NCBI RefSeq assembly: GCF_900142765.1
Contig: NZ_FRCB01000002.1
Location: 1 to 64,000, forward strand
Source of the DNA: Roseovarius litoreus
Lineage (GTDB): Bacteria > Pseudomonadota > Alphaproteobacteria > Rhodobacterales > Rhodobacteraceae
Direction: 5' to 3'
Length of the DNA stretch: 64,000 bases
The notes below the pieces were generated by a model, which made no database searches, had not been told where the DNA came from, and saw only the letters and a program-made list of their open reading frames with translations. Below, piece by piece: positions 7,759 through 16,020 of this stretch. The stretch's first letter is position 1. Each line of letters opens with the position of its first letter. Both the position numbers and the translations under genes were made by a program.

Positions 7759-8198
7759 GGTGCCCTGTGTCGATGTCCGGCGTGATCTGTCTTCGTGAAA
7801 ATATTGGTTTTGCTCAGGCGCCGATTTTGGCGCTGTCGGTTTCACAGGGGCACGGCGTTTTGCGCATCGCCTATGTGTGAATAGATATAACGTATTGTAA
7901 TATATATCTTAATTAAGGTTCTTTCTTCTGGGGGCTTGGTTTGAGCCTGGAAAGAATGCGTTGATTTTCGGGTCTGCCTGTTTCCATTTATTTCACATGG
8001 TGGAATTTTATCTCGAATGAAACGCTTGTTTGCCTGCGCAATTCTTCTAAAACTACGTCTGATCGCGGGAGGAGATGTCATGCGCGGCTGACTTGGGAGT
8101 TTCAGCCACTCATGCCACTTGCTCGTGGCTCAAAAACAGACCACAGTGTCAGACCCTTCAAGGGCGTGAGACGACAACTACAAATATTGGGAGGAAAC
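7759..8198. promoter_or_regulatory. Leader region upstream of the first TRAP operon
   Basis: 440 bases, AT-rich around 7880-7920, where the operon promoter probably lies. TTTCACATGGTGGAA (7991-8005) is a near-palindrome with one mismatch and may be a repressor site. At 8067-8074 a strong ribosome site, GGGAGGAG, precedes an ATG at 8075 that opens a 48-codon frame ending at 8221, inside the dctP gene. This may be a leader peptide or a chance frame. No regulator gene lies beside this operon. Confidence 0.35.
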
Positions 8199-9293
8199 AT
8201 GACAAATACTATCAATCGTAGAAAATTCCTGCGCGGCAGTGCAGTCGCTGGTGCCGCTGCGCTGGCAACCCCCGCGATCGCGGCGAATGACGCGACGACG
8301 CTGAAAATGCAGGCCGCATGGGGCGGTGGCATCTTCCTTGAGAATGCCCAGTCCTTCGCAAACCGCGTCAACGAAATGTCGGGCGGCTCGCTTGTCATTG
8401 AAGTGCTGTCGGTGGACTCGGTGGTCAAGACCAGCCAGATGCAAGACGCTGTTCACCGCGGCGTTCTTGATGCCGCGCACTATGTGTCGGCCTACTGGTA
8501 TGGCAAATCCAAGTCCGCATCGCTGTTCGGCACCGGCCCCTGCTTTGGCTGGTCGAGCCAGGAAATGCTGGGCTGGATCCACGCAGGCGGTGGTCAGGAA
8601 CTGTTCGATGAGCTGATGGAAAACCTTCAGCTGAACATCGTGTCGTTCTTCAACTCTCCGATGCCGGCACAGCCTCTGGGTTGGTTCCAGGAGCAGATCA
8701 CCGACGCAAGCCAGATGAATGGCCTGAAGTACCGTACGGTTGGCCTTGCCGCTGACGTTCTTCTGGAAATGGGTATGTCCGTTGTTCAGCTGCCCGGTGG
8801 CGAAATCCAGCCGGCGATGAAATCCGGCCTGATCGACGCTGCGGAATTCAACAACCCCACGTCCGACCGTGACTTCGGTATGCAGGACGTGTCCAAGCAT
8901 TATCACCTGGCCTCGTATCACCAGAGCCAGGAATGCTTCGAGGTGACGTTCAACAAGGACAAGTTCAACGCACTGTCGCCTGAGCATCAGGCGATCATCC
9001 GTAACGCATCGATGGCTGAAAACTCCGGTTTCTACTGGGGCAACACGAAGCGCTATTCGGATGACCTGATCAAGCTGCAGGAAGCCGATGGCGTGAATGT
9101 CTACCGCACACCCGACTCGGTTCTGGCAGCTCAGCTCGAGGCGTGGGACGTCGTTGCGAACCGTATCGCGGAAGAAGACCCGTTCTTCGCCAAGGTGATG
9201 GAGTCGCAGAAGGCCTATGCCAAGGATGTTATGAACTACCTGAACCTCAACCAGCCTGACTACAAGCTGGCTTACAACCACTACTTCGGTTGA
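8199..9293 (+). CDS. TRAP transporter periplasmic binding protein, TakP-like (DctP family)
   Basis: 364 residues. GGGAGG lies 4 bases before the ATG. A Tat-type signal (NRRKFLRGSAVAGAAALATPAIA) sends the folded protein to the periplasm. The ligand-binding region GLKYRTVGLAADVLLEMG plus GGEIQPAMKSGLIDAAEF resembles the TakP subgroup of TRAP binding proteins, which bind 2-oxo acids through a conserved Arg and a bound cation, so a 2-oxo acid or related carboxylate is the likely ligand (inference). It heads an operon with the two TRAP membrane subunits, an amidase and a D-2-hydroxyacid dehydrogenase. A stem-loop follows the gene. Confidence 0.85.
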   Translation: MTNTINRRKFLRGSAVAGAAALATPAIAANDATTLKMQAAWGGGIFLENAQSFANRVNEMSGGSLVIEVLSVDSVVKTSQMQDAVHRGVLDAAHYVSAYWYGKSKSASLFGTGPCFGWSSQEMLGWIHAGGGQELFDELMENLQLNIVSFFNSPMPAQPLGWFQEQITDASQMNGLKYRTVGLAADVLLEMGMSVVQLPGGEIQPAMKSGLIDAAEFNNPTSDRDFGMQDVSKHYHLASYHQSQECFEVTFNKDKFNALSPEHQAIIRNASMAENSGFYWGNTKRYSDDLIKLQEADGVNVYRTPDSVLAAQLEAWDVVANRIAEEDPFFAKVMESQKAYAKDVMNYLNLNQPDYKLAYNHYFG

Positions 9294-9313
9294 TAGCAAT
9301 ACGCTGAATAAGA

Positions 9314-9342
9314 TGTCCGGGCGTCCTTACGACGCTCGGACA
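9314..9342 (+). terminator. Intercistronic stem-loop after the binding-protein gene
   Basis: TGTCCGGGCGTC (9314-9325) pairs with GACGCTCGGACA (9331-9342) around a CTTAC loop, with one mismatch or wobble, followed by TTTCTGTG. It lies 20 bases after the dctP stop and about 60 before dctQ. It probably acts as a partial terminator or mRNA stabiliser that keeps binding protein in excess over the membrane subunits. Confidence 0.7.
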
Positions 9343-9403
9343 TTTCTGTGCTAGGGCGCCTTGCACAGAGATGACAGTCGATCCGCTAGGGAGCATGAGC
9401 CTC

Positions 9404-9994
9404 ATGAAATTCGTTCACGCCATTGAGGGGCTAAGCCTCTGGGTAGGTCGCGCCTTTGGTTGGTGCATCCTGATACTTACGCTTTCGGTTTCGTACGAGG
9501 TTTTCGTACGTTACGTACTCAACGCACCCACGGTCTGGGCCTTCGACATGATGATCCAGATGTATGGTGCGCTGTTCTTGATGTGCGGCGCTTATGCGCT
9601 GGCTCAGGACACACATGTTCGCGCCGACGTCGTGTACCGCTTGTTGCCGGTCAAGGTGCAGGCAACCCTGGATTTCTTTCTGTATTTCCTGTTCTTCTTC
9701 CCGGGCATTCTGGCCCTGGCCTGGTATGGCTACGAGATCGCCTCCGACAGCTGGCGCTATAAAGAAGTGAGCTTCAACAGCCCCGCCAGCATCCAGATCT
9801 ACTTCTTCAAGTCCCTGATCCCGTTGGCTGGTTGCCTGCTGGCCATTCAAGGCTTGGCCGAATTGGTACGTTGCGTGATGGCGATGCGTACCGGGGCTTG
9901 GCCCGAGAGACTTGTCGATGTGAAAGAGACCGAAGATTTGCTGACCGACGCCGACCTGGAAGTCATCAGCGCCTTCCGCCCGTCTGACAAATAA
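9404..9994 (+). CDS. TRAP transporter small membrane subunit (DctQ)
   Basis: About 196 residues with four hydrophobic segments (near residues 10-32, 50-72, 88-110 and 130-150 of the mature frame), as in DctQ proteins. The conserved segment SYEVFVRYVLNAPTVWAFD is the DctQ hallmark. The frame has ATGs at 9371, 9395 and 9404. AGGGAG at 9388-9393 is best spaced for 9404, so that start is used, although 9371 cannot be excluded. The C-terminal tail is acidic and cytoplasmic. It forms the membrane complex with DctM and takes substrate from the upstream binding protein, driven by a sodium gradient. Confidence 0.82.
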   Translation: MKFVHAIEGLSLWVGRAFGWCILILTLSVSYEVFVRYVLNAPTVWAFDMMIQMYGALFLMCGAYALAQDTHVRADVVYRLLPVKVQATLDFFLYFLFFFPGILALAWYGYEIASDSWRYKEVSFNSPASIQIYFFKSLIPLAGCLLAIQGLAELVRCVMAMRTGAWPERLVDVKETEDLLTDADLEVISAFRPSDK

Positions 9995-10026
9995 ACCGCC
10001 TCAAGCGCTTCTAGAGAGATAAAAAG

Positions 10027-11394
10027 ATGACAAATCCCGAAGTCGCCCTGCTCATGCTTGGGCTGTTTATTATCCTGGTTCTTCTTGGATTTCCGATTGC
10101 CTTCACGCTCCTCGCTATGGGTGTGGCGTTTGGATACTATGCCTACCACCAGAGTGGGTCGGTCGATACGTTCAGCGATATCTTCAACAACAATATCTTC
10201 TATCTGCTGAACCAGAACACCTATTCGGTGATGGAAAACCCGATCCTGGTCGCCATCCCTCTGTTCTTGTTCATGGGGTATATCGTCGAGCGCGCCAATA
10301 TCATCGACAAGCTGTTCTTCTCGCTTTACATGGCGGCGCGTAATCTGCCGGGCAGCCTGGCGATCGCGGCGCTGTTGACCTGTGCGGTGTTCTCGACGGC
10401 GTCGGGGATCGTGGGGGCCGTGGTGACCTTGATGGGCCTGCTGGCCTTCCCGGCGATGGCCAATGCGAACTACAACAAAAGCTTTGCGTCCGGCGTGATC
10501 TGCGCGGGGGGTACATTGGGCATCCTGATCCCGCCCTCCATCATGCTGATCGTCTATGCCGCGATTGCCGACCTGTCACCATTGCGGCTTTATGCGGCGG
10601 CCCTGTTCCCGGGCATGCTATTGGCCGGTCTCTACATCGTCTATGTGATTTTCCGTGTCTGGCTCAATCCTGCGCTGGCACCCAAGCCGACAATGGACGA
10701 TCCCCCGCCGCCGAGCGAGATCTACAAGGACCTGTTGGTCAGCTTCGTGCCGCTGACCGTCCTGATCGCCTTGGTTCTCGGGTCCATCCTGGGAGGCCTG
10801 GCAACCCCGGCCGAAGCGGCTGCGATGGGGGCCTTGGGCGGAATCGTTCTGGCGATCCTCTACCGGTCGATGACGTGGGTGAAACTCAAGGAAAGCGTGT
10901 TCCTGACTGCCAAGTCCACGGCCATGGTCTGCTGGCTGTTCGTTGGCTCGTGGACGTTCGCGTCGGTGTTCTCGTATCTCGGTGGACATGATGTGATCGC
11001 GCATTGGGTTGGCGGCATGGATCTCGAGCCCTGGCAGTTCCTGATCCTCGCCCAGGTCATCATCTTCCTGCTTGGCTGGCCGCTGGAATGGTCCGAGATC
11101 CTTATCATCTTCGTGCCGATCTTCCTGCCGCTTCTCGAAGTGTTCGGGGTGAACCCGTATTTCTTCGCGATGCTTATTGCGCTTAACCTTCAGACGTCAT
11201 TCCTGACGCCCCCCATGGCCATGTCGGCCTACTATTTGAAAGGGGTGCTCAAGAACAAGATCGAACTGATGGAGATCTTTGCCGGGATCATGCCGTATCT
11301 TGGCATTGTGATCTTGACGATGGTCTTGATGTATATCTTCCCCGGCATCGCGCTTTGGTTCCCGGACTACCTGTTTGGCCCGTATATTCCATGA
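10027..11394 (+). CDS. TRAP transporter large membrane subunit (DctM)
   Basis: 455 residues, strongly hydrophobic with about 12 segments. It has DctM signatures such as GGTLGILIPPSIMLIVYAA and the pair of re-entrant hairpin regions typical of the ion-transporter superfamily (TPAEAAAMGALGG). This subunit carries the translocation pathway in the inner membrane. It starts 32 bases after dctQ, and its stop overlaps the amidase start (ATGA), so transporter and amidase are translationally coupled. A periplasmic-loop insertion near residues 45-75 (SGSVDTFSDIFNNNIF) is longer than in many DctM proteins and fits the TakP-type subgroup. Confidence 0.9.
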   Translation: MTNPEVALLMLGLFIILVLLGFPIAFTLLAMGVAFGYYAYHQSGSVDTFSDIFNNNIFYLLNQNTYSVMENPILVAIPLFLFMGYIVERANIIDKLFFSLYMAARNLPGSLAIAALLTCAVFSTASGIVGAVVTLMGLLAFPAMANANYNKSFASGVICAGGTLGILIPPSIMLIVYAAIADLSPLRLYAAALFPGMLLAGLYIVYVIFRVWLNPALAPKPTMDDPPPPSEIYKDLLVSFVPLTVLIALVLGSILGGLATPAEAAAMGALGGIVLAILYRSMTWVKLKESVFLTAKSTAMVCWLFVGSWTFASVFSYLGGHDVIAHWVGGMDLEPWQFLILAQVIIFLLGWPLEWSEILIIFVPIFLPLLEVFGVNPYFFAMLIALNLQTSFLTPPMAMSAYYLKGVLKNKIELMEIFAGIMPYLGIVILTMVLMYIFPGIALWFPDYLFGPYIP

Positions 11395-12731
11395 TCCGCG
11401 ACAGCTACAAACTGACTGCGACCGATGCGTTGGCCGCTATCGCTTCTGGACGCCTGAGTTCCGTTGAGCTTGTGAAGTCCTGTCTTGCGCAGATTGAAGC
11501 GACGGACAGCACGATCAAGGCTTGGGCGTTTCTTGATGCCGATATGGCCCTCGCACAGGCTGCGGAATGTGATCGGGTTCGCAAGGCGGGTCTGGCGACA
11601 GGCCCGCTGCACGGTATCCCTGTGGGGTTGAAAGATATCATCGACACCGCAGACATGCCGACGCAGCGCGGCACCCCGATCTTTGCCGGACGCCAAACCG
11701 ACAATTCCGCCCGGTTGGTCGAGCGGTTGCGCGACGCGGGTGCCGTGATCATGGGCAAGACCGTGACCGCGGAAATGGCGTTCGTGCATGCAAATGAAAC
11801 GCGCAATCCGCATGATGCAGAACGCAGCCCCGGTGGGTCATCCAGTGGATCGGCTGCCGCCGTGGCCGCGTGCCATGTGCCCTTGTCGGTCGGCACGCAG
11901 ACCAACGGATCTGTCATCCGGCCGGCGTCGTTTTGCGGAGCATTCGGGTTCAAACCGACCCGCGGCGTGATCTCGCGCGCGGGACTGCTGCAAACTTCGG
12001 TTTCGCTCGATCAGGTGGGCTGTTTCGGTCGCAGCCTGGATGATGTAGCACTGCTGACGGATGCGATCGGGTGCTACGATCAAACCGATCCTGTCAGCTA
12101 TCCGCGTCCGCGGCCTGATATGTTGGCGGGTGCTCGAGCCGATGTATTGGTGGAGCCCGAGTTTGCCTGGTTCGAGCTGCCGTTCAATGACAGGCTGTCG
12201 GGTGATGCGCGCGAGGGCCTCGAAGCCGTTCTTGACATTCTCGGGCCTAAAGTGACGAGAATGGAGCCGGCCGATACGCTGTCCAACCTCGTTGCCGTGC
12301 AAGCGCGTATCCATGAATACGAGATTGCGAAACATCAAGCAGACGTTTTTGATGCGCATTGGGATCAGATAAGCCCAACGCTCCAGCCGATCATCACGCG
12401 TGCTCGGCAGATCTCCAAAGACGAGTACGAAGATGCGCTGGCCGTGAAAGCCTCGGCCGAAGCGTTTTTCGCCAATTTCTTCCTCGATTACGATGCAATA
12501 ATCGCGCCCTCCGCCGCTGGAGAAGCGCCTTTGTTCGGGGAAGGCACGGGCGATCCGATTTTCTGCACGCTCTGGACATTGGCGGGGCTACCATGTGTCA
12601 GCCTACCTTTGCTGGTCGGTGAACACGGGCTGCCTATCGGGGTGCAACTGATTGGCCCCGCTGAAAAAGATGACCGTCTACTGCGCACTGCGCGCTGGCT
12701 TCAGAAACATCTTTCTGAGGAAGCGGAATAG
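11391..12731 (+). CDS. Amidase signature family hydrolase
   Basis: 446 residues. The Ser-cisSer-Lys triad is visible: Lys in VGLKDIIDT, the glycine/serine-rich SPGGSSSGSAAAVAA and the nucleophilic Ser region TQTNGSVIRPASFCGAFG. The start at 11391 overlaps the dctM stop (ATGA). The family includes GatA, aryl and allophanate amidases; the substrate here is unknown. GatA function is unlikely because gatB and gatC are absent. Coupling to a carboxylate TRAP transporter suggests hydrolysis of an imported amide or N-acyl compound, whose acid is then handled by the hydroxyacid dehydrogenase two genes on (inference). It is probably cytoplasmic, with no signal peptide. Confidence 0.85.
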   Translation: MIRDSYKLTATDALAAIASGRLSSVELVKSCLAQIEATDSTIKAWAFLDADMALAQAAECDRVRKAGLATGPLHGIPVGLKDIIDTADMPTQRGTPIFAGRQTDNSARLVERLRDAGAVIMGKTVTAEMAFVHANETRNPHDAERSPGGSSSGSAAAVAACHVPLSVGTQTNGSVIRPASFCGAFGFKPTRGVISRAGLLQTSVSLDQVGCFGRSLDDVALLTDAIGCYDQTDPVSYPRPRPDMLAGARADVLVEPEFAWFELPFNDRLSGDAREGLEAVLDILGPKVTRMEPADTLSNLVAVQARIHEYEIAKHQADVFDAHWDQISPTLQPIITRARQISKDEYEDALAVKASAEAFFANFFLDYDAIIAPSAAGEAPLFGEGTGDPIFCTLWTLAGLPCVSLPLLVGEHGLPIGVQLIGPAEKDDRLLRTARWLQKHLSEEAE

Positions 12732-12743
12732 GGAGGAACTGAC

Positions 12744-12938
12744 ATGTCATACACGGTGAAATTGGTGGTGGGACTGATCGGCACGGCGCTGCTTTGCGTG
12801 TTTGTCGGTGGCCTGTCGCAAAGTATCTCTTCGGGGTTCGCGGGTTTCATGGGCGGCTTGCCCTTTATGTTGATCGCCATCTTCATCTGCGCCATGGCGG
12901 TGTATGATTTCTGGGACGAGTGTGTTCGCAAGAAATGA
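12744..12938 (+). CDS. Small membrane protein in the TRAP-amidase operon
   Basis: 64 residues with two hydrophobic segments (about 5-25 and 31-53) separated by a glycine-rich turn, and a charged C-terminus (DECVRKK). GGGAGG lies 8 bases before the ATG, and its TGA overlaps the start of the dehydrogenase gene (ATGA), so it is very likely translated. No family is recognised. It may be an accessory of the TRAP transporter or a membrane anchor; both are inference. Confidence 0.7.
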   Translation: MSYTVKLVVGLIGTALLCVFVGGLSQSISSGFAGFMGGLPFMLIAIFICAMAVYDFWDECVRKK

Positions 12939-13894
12939 CCAAGAAACGCCTCTGGATTACCCGCCGCCTCTCCGACGCGACGCTGGAGCGTGCCGCACGC
13001 GATTATGATGTCGTGATCAACCATGCGGACACACCAGGAACCGCCGAGGACCTGATCGCGGCGAGCGCCGAGTTCGATGCGATCATTCCGTGTCACTCGG
13101 AACATTTCACAGCGGATGTTGTCGCTCAATTTGCAGACCGTTTGCAGATTGTGGCCAACCATTCAGTCGGTGTCGACCACTGCAATTTGCCCGCTCTCAA
13201 GGAGCGCGGAATCGTGGTGACGAACACGCCGGATGTATTGTCTGATGCAACGGCGGAATTGGCCATGCTGCTGATGCTGGGTGCGGCCCGGCATGCTGTT
13301 GCCGGTGACCGGATCGTACGGACCGGGGCATGGGACAGCTGGTCGCCTGCCTTCATGGTCGGTAAACAGGTGACTGGCGCGCGTCTTGGGATCATCGGGA
13401 TGGGCCGCGTCGGCCGTGCCTTTGCGGCCAAGGCGCGTGGCTTCGATATGGATGTGCATTATTTCAACCGAACCCGCCTGACAGACGGTCAGGCCCAAGG
13501 CGCGACCTATCATGAAACGGTCGAAAGCTTGTTGGAGGTTTCGGATTTCCTGTCCCTGCATTGTCCGGCCACGCCCGAAACGACCGACCTGATGAACGCA
13601 GAGCGCTTTGCGATGTTGCCCGATGGGGCTGTGATCGTGAACACCGCGCGGGGTGCCTTGGTGGATGAAGATGCCTTGATGGCGGCTTTGGACACAGGCA
13701 AGGTGGCGGCTGCGGGGCTTGACTGCTTCAAGGTGGAGCCGGGCGGCAACCCCTTGTTTTCCAAGTATGAAAATGTCTTCATGCTGCCCCATATCGGCAG
13801 TGCGACGCGGCAGACACGGGACGCCATGGGCTTTCGTGCATTGGACAATCTGGATGCGTTTTTTGCAGGAAAAACGCCACGAGATCTTCTCTGA
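12935..13894 (+). CDS. D-2-hydroxyacid dehydrogenase (glyoxylate/hydroxypyruvate reductase type)
   Basis: 319 residues. Rossmann motif GIIGMGRVGRAFAAKARG lies near residue 150, and the second strand ends in HYFNRTR, where Arg suggests preference for NADPH. Catalytic residues are visible: Arg in VNTARGALVDEDAL, Glu in GLDCFKVEP, and His in LPHIGSA. It reduces a 2-oxo acid such as glyoxylate or hydroxypyruvate to the D-hydroxy acid, or runs in reverse. It is the last gene of the operon with the TakP-like TRAP transporter, which fits a 2-oxo or 2-hydroxy acid pathway. The start overlaps the small membrane protein stop (ATGA). Confidence 0.88.
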   Translation: MTKKRLWITRRLSDATLERAARDYDVVINHADTPGTAEDLIAASAEFDAIIPCHSEHFTADVVAQFADRLQIVANHSVGVDHCNLPALKERGIVVTNTPDVLSDATAELAMLLMLGAARHAVAGDRIVRTGAWDSWSPAFMVGKQVTGARLGIIGMGRVGRAFAAKARGFDMDVHYFNRTRLTDGQAQGATYHETVESLLEVSDFLSLHCPATPETTDLMNAERFAMLPDGAVIVNTARGALVDEDALMAALDTGKVAAAGLDCFKVEPGGNPLFSKYENVFMLPHIGSATRQTRDAMGFRALDNLDAFFAGKTPRDLL

Positions 13895-13929
13895 CAGGTT
13901 GAGAATGTTCTGAGCGTATAGGGTTGGTC

Positions 13930-13962
13930 TCCGACATGGGGACTTGCCCCATACGCGTCGGA
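13930..13962 (+). terminator. Two-part stem-loop after the TRAP/dehydrogenase operon
   Basis: TCCGAC (13930-13935) pairs with GTCGGA (13957-13962), and TGGGG (13937-13941) pairs with CCCCA (13947-13951) over an ACTTG loop. No T-run follows, so it may work with Rho or as an mRNA 3' stabiliser. It begins about 35 bases after the dehydrogenase stop. Confidence 0.45.
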
Positions 13963-14099
13963 TCAAACAACACATCGGACTTGGCGTGCTGCGCCTATTG
14001 TTTCACTTGTGCTCTTCATACTCTTCTCGCAGATTGTCCTTCGGATGACCCGGTTGATCAGATGGGTCTGACCGGGCAGGGCTGAAAGGTAATACTGCG

Positions 14100-15413
14100 A
14101 TGGCACATTGGACAGGCGAGGCTGAACCTGGACACCCCTGGTGGTGGGAGGCAGCCCCGCCTGTCCCGGATTCTGATGATCTTCCAAAGACTTGCGATGT
14201 TCTGGTCATCGGAGCGGGCTATACGGGGCTATCTGCCGCCATCGCCGCGCATGACTGCGGCGCGCAGGTCGTGGTGGTCGACGCAGGGGTGCCGGGGCAG
14301 GGCGCATCGAGCCGCAATGGCGGGATGTTCGGGGCGCATCCGAGGTTGGGTTGGAGCGAATTGGAGCGCAAGTTCGGCGCTGCGACGGCGGATGCCTTGT
14401 TTGCCGAGGCGAAGCCGGCGTTGGAGTGGACCCGCGGGCTGATCGAGGCCGAGGGGATCGACTGCGATTTTCAGCAGACCGGACGCATCCAACTGGCATG
14501 GACGCCGGGACATTTCGAGAACCAGAAGCGGCTCGCGAAAAGCGTTCAGGACAAGAGCGACGTTGCCGTGCACCTTGTGCAACGTGCTGATCTGAATAAG
14601 GAAATTTCGACCGATAAATATCACGGGGCGATTGTGTTCCCCGAGCACGGCGCGATCCATCCGGCCAAATTCCACCGCGGGCTTCTCGAGGCGGTGAGGC
14701 GTAGGGGGGTGCCGGTGGTGGCTCATGCGGGGGTTACGGATCTGCGCAGGGAGGGGGCGGGGCGGTTCCGGGTGAAGACGGCGAAGGGAGAGCTGCAGGC
14801 CGAGAAGGTCATTCTGGGCACGAACGGCTACACGACAAAGCCCTTCGGATGGCATGTACAGCGGGTGTTCCCGCTTCCTAGCTATTTGATTTCAACAGAA
14901 GAATTGCCCTCGAACCTGATCGGTCACCTGGCGCCGGGGCGGCGGATGATGGTTGAGACGAGGGCGAGGCACAGCTATTTCAGGATTTCACCGGATGGCA
15001 AAAGGGTGCTGTTCGGGGGGCGGGCGTCGATGCGGGATCTGCCCATCAAAACGGCCGCAGAACGGCTGCACGAGACCATGTCGGGCATCTGGCCCGAGCT
15101 GCGCGACACGAAAATTTCCCATGCGTGGTATGGGTTTACCGGATACAGCTTTAACCACATGCCTCAAGTCGGAGAACAGAACGGGATATTTTACGCAATG
15201 GGGTATTCCGGGTCGGGGACGGTGATGGCGCCTTATCTGGGGGCGAAGGCGGCCTATTTGGCGATGGGTGATGCGCGCGCCGAGACGGCTTATGCCAACA
15301 CCTTGTTCAAAAAGCATTTTCTGCACCAGTTCCAGAAACCGCATTTCCTGAAGGCGGCTGATCTTTACTATCGGCATTGGGTCGACCGGGTGGAAAACTG
15401 GCAAGCGCGTTGA
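14100..15413 (+). CDS. FAD-dependent oxidoreductase (DAO family; gamma-glutamylputrescine oxidase-like)
   Basis: 437 residues. The FAD dinucleotide-binding motif DVLVIGAGYTGLSAAIAAHD lies at about 33-52, and a second FAD contact is seen at PGQGASSRNGGMFGAHPR, a segment shared with PuuB/OrdL-type and related amine oxidases. The C-terminal GxSGxG-like segment GYSGSGTVMAPYLGAKAAYL completes the DAO fold. The probable reaction is oxidative deamination of an amine or amino acid with oxygen as acceptor; the substrate is unknown. It stands alone, about 200 bases after the TRAP operon. Its N-terminus (HWTGEAEPGHPWWWEAA) resembles cytosolic members of this group. Confidence 0.82.
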   Translation: MAHWTGEAEPGHPWWWEAAPPVPDSDDLPKTCDVLVIGAGYTGLSAAIAAHDCGAQVVVVDAGVPGQGASSRNGGMFGAHPRLGWSELERKFGAATADALFAEAKPALEWTRGLIEAEGIDCDFQQTGRIQLAWTPGHFENQKRLAKSVQDKSDVAVHLVQRADLNKEISTDKYHGAIVFPEHGAIHPAKFHRGLLEAVRRRGVPVVAHAGVTDLRREGAGRFRVKTAKGELQAEKVILGTNGYTTKPFGWHVQRVFPLPSYLISTEELPSNLIGHLAPGRRMMVETRARHSYFRISPDGKRVLFGGRASMRDLPIKTAAERLHETMSGIWPELRDTKISHAWYGFTGYSFNHMPQVGEQNGIFYAMGYSGSGTVMAPYLGAKAAYLAMGDARAETAYANTLFKKHFLHQFQKPHFLKAADLYYRHWVDRVENWQAR

Positions 15414-15600
15414 GTACAACCCGTACGAAACCACCACGCGTTCAGGACGAAACATGGAGCAAATCCGCGAAATTGTGTCCACAACTCCCGAAACCGGCCC
15501 ATGCGACGGGTCCGACAGCCCCGGCGGCAAAAGGTGACAGGCCCGACATTCGCCGCCATCATGCCGGAAAAGAATCTCGTCAACGGGGGGACAGACAGCC

Positions 15601-15885
15601 ATGGCGGTGACCATATGCAGGATGGTGGTGATCGGGATCACCGCGCTTTACCTTTTCGCGCTGGCGTATTTCGTGATCGGCACCTACGGCCTTTTCGGGC
15701 AGGCGCCCAATCCGCTGGCGGGCGTGTTCCTGTTGCCGCTGGGGCTGCCTTGGTCGCTGCTGCTGACCGGGTTGCCGGAGACAGTGCGGCCTTGGGCGCT
15801 GGTGGCGGCGCCGTTGCTGAATATCGCGTTTTTCACGGTGATGTGCCGGCGCACGGCGGCACGGGTCCGCGCCGGGAAAAACTGA
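15601..15885 (+). CDS. Small membrane protein of unknown function
   Basis: 94 residues with three hydrophobic segments (about 5-28, 38-58 and 64-82) and a positively charged C-terminus. GGGGG lies about 10 bases before the ATG. No family is recognised. It is separated by more than 100 bases on each side and is probably a single-gene unit. Codon use is normal for the genome. Confidence 0.6.
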   Translation: MAVTICRMVVIGITALYLFALAYFVIGTYGLFGQAPNPLAGVFLLPLGLPWSLLLTGLPETVRPWALVAAPLLNIAFFTVMCRRTAARVRAGKN

Positions 15886-16020
15886 GCAACCGCCGGGGTG
15901 TCGGGTGATCCGGCGGGCAGGGGGCACGTTTTCCGCATTTTCCGCCTGTTGCGAAATTTAGGCGATTGCCTGACCGATTTTGTGGGGTATGGTTCCCGAA
16001 CAAAAATAAGGGAGGTTACC

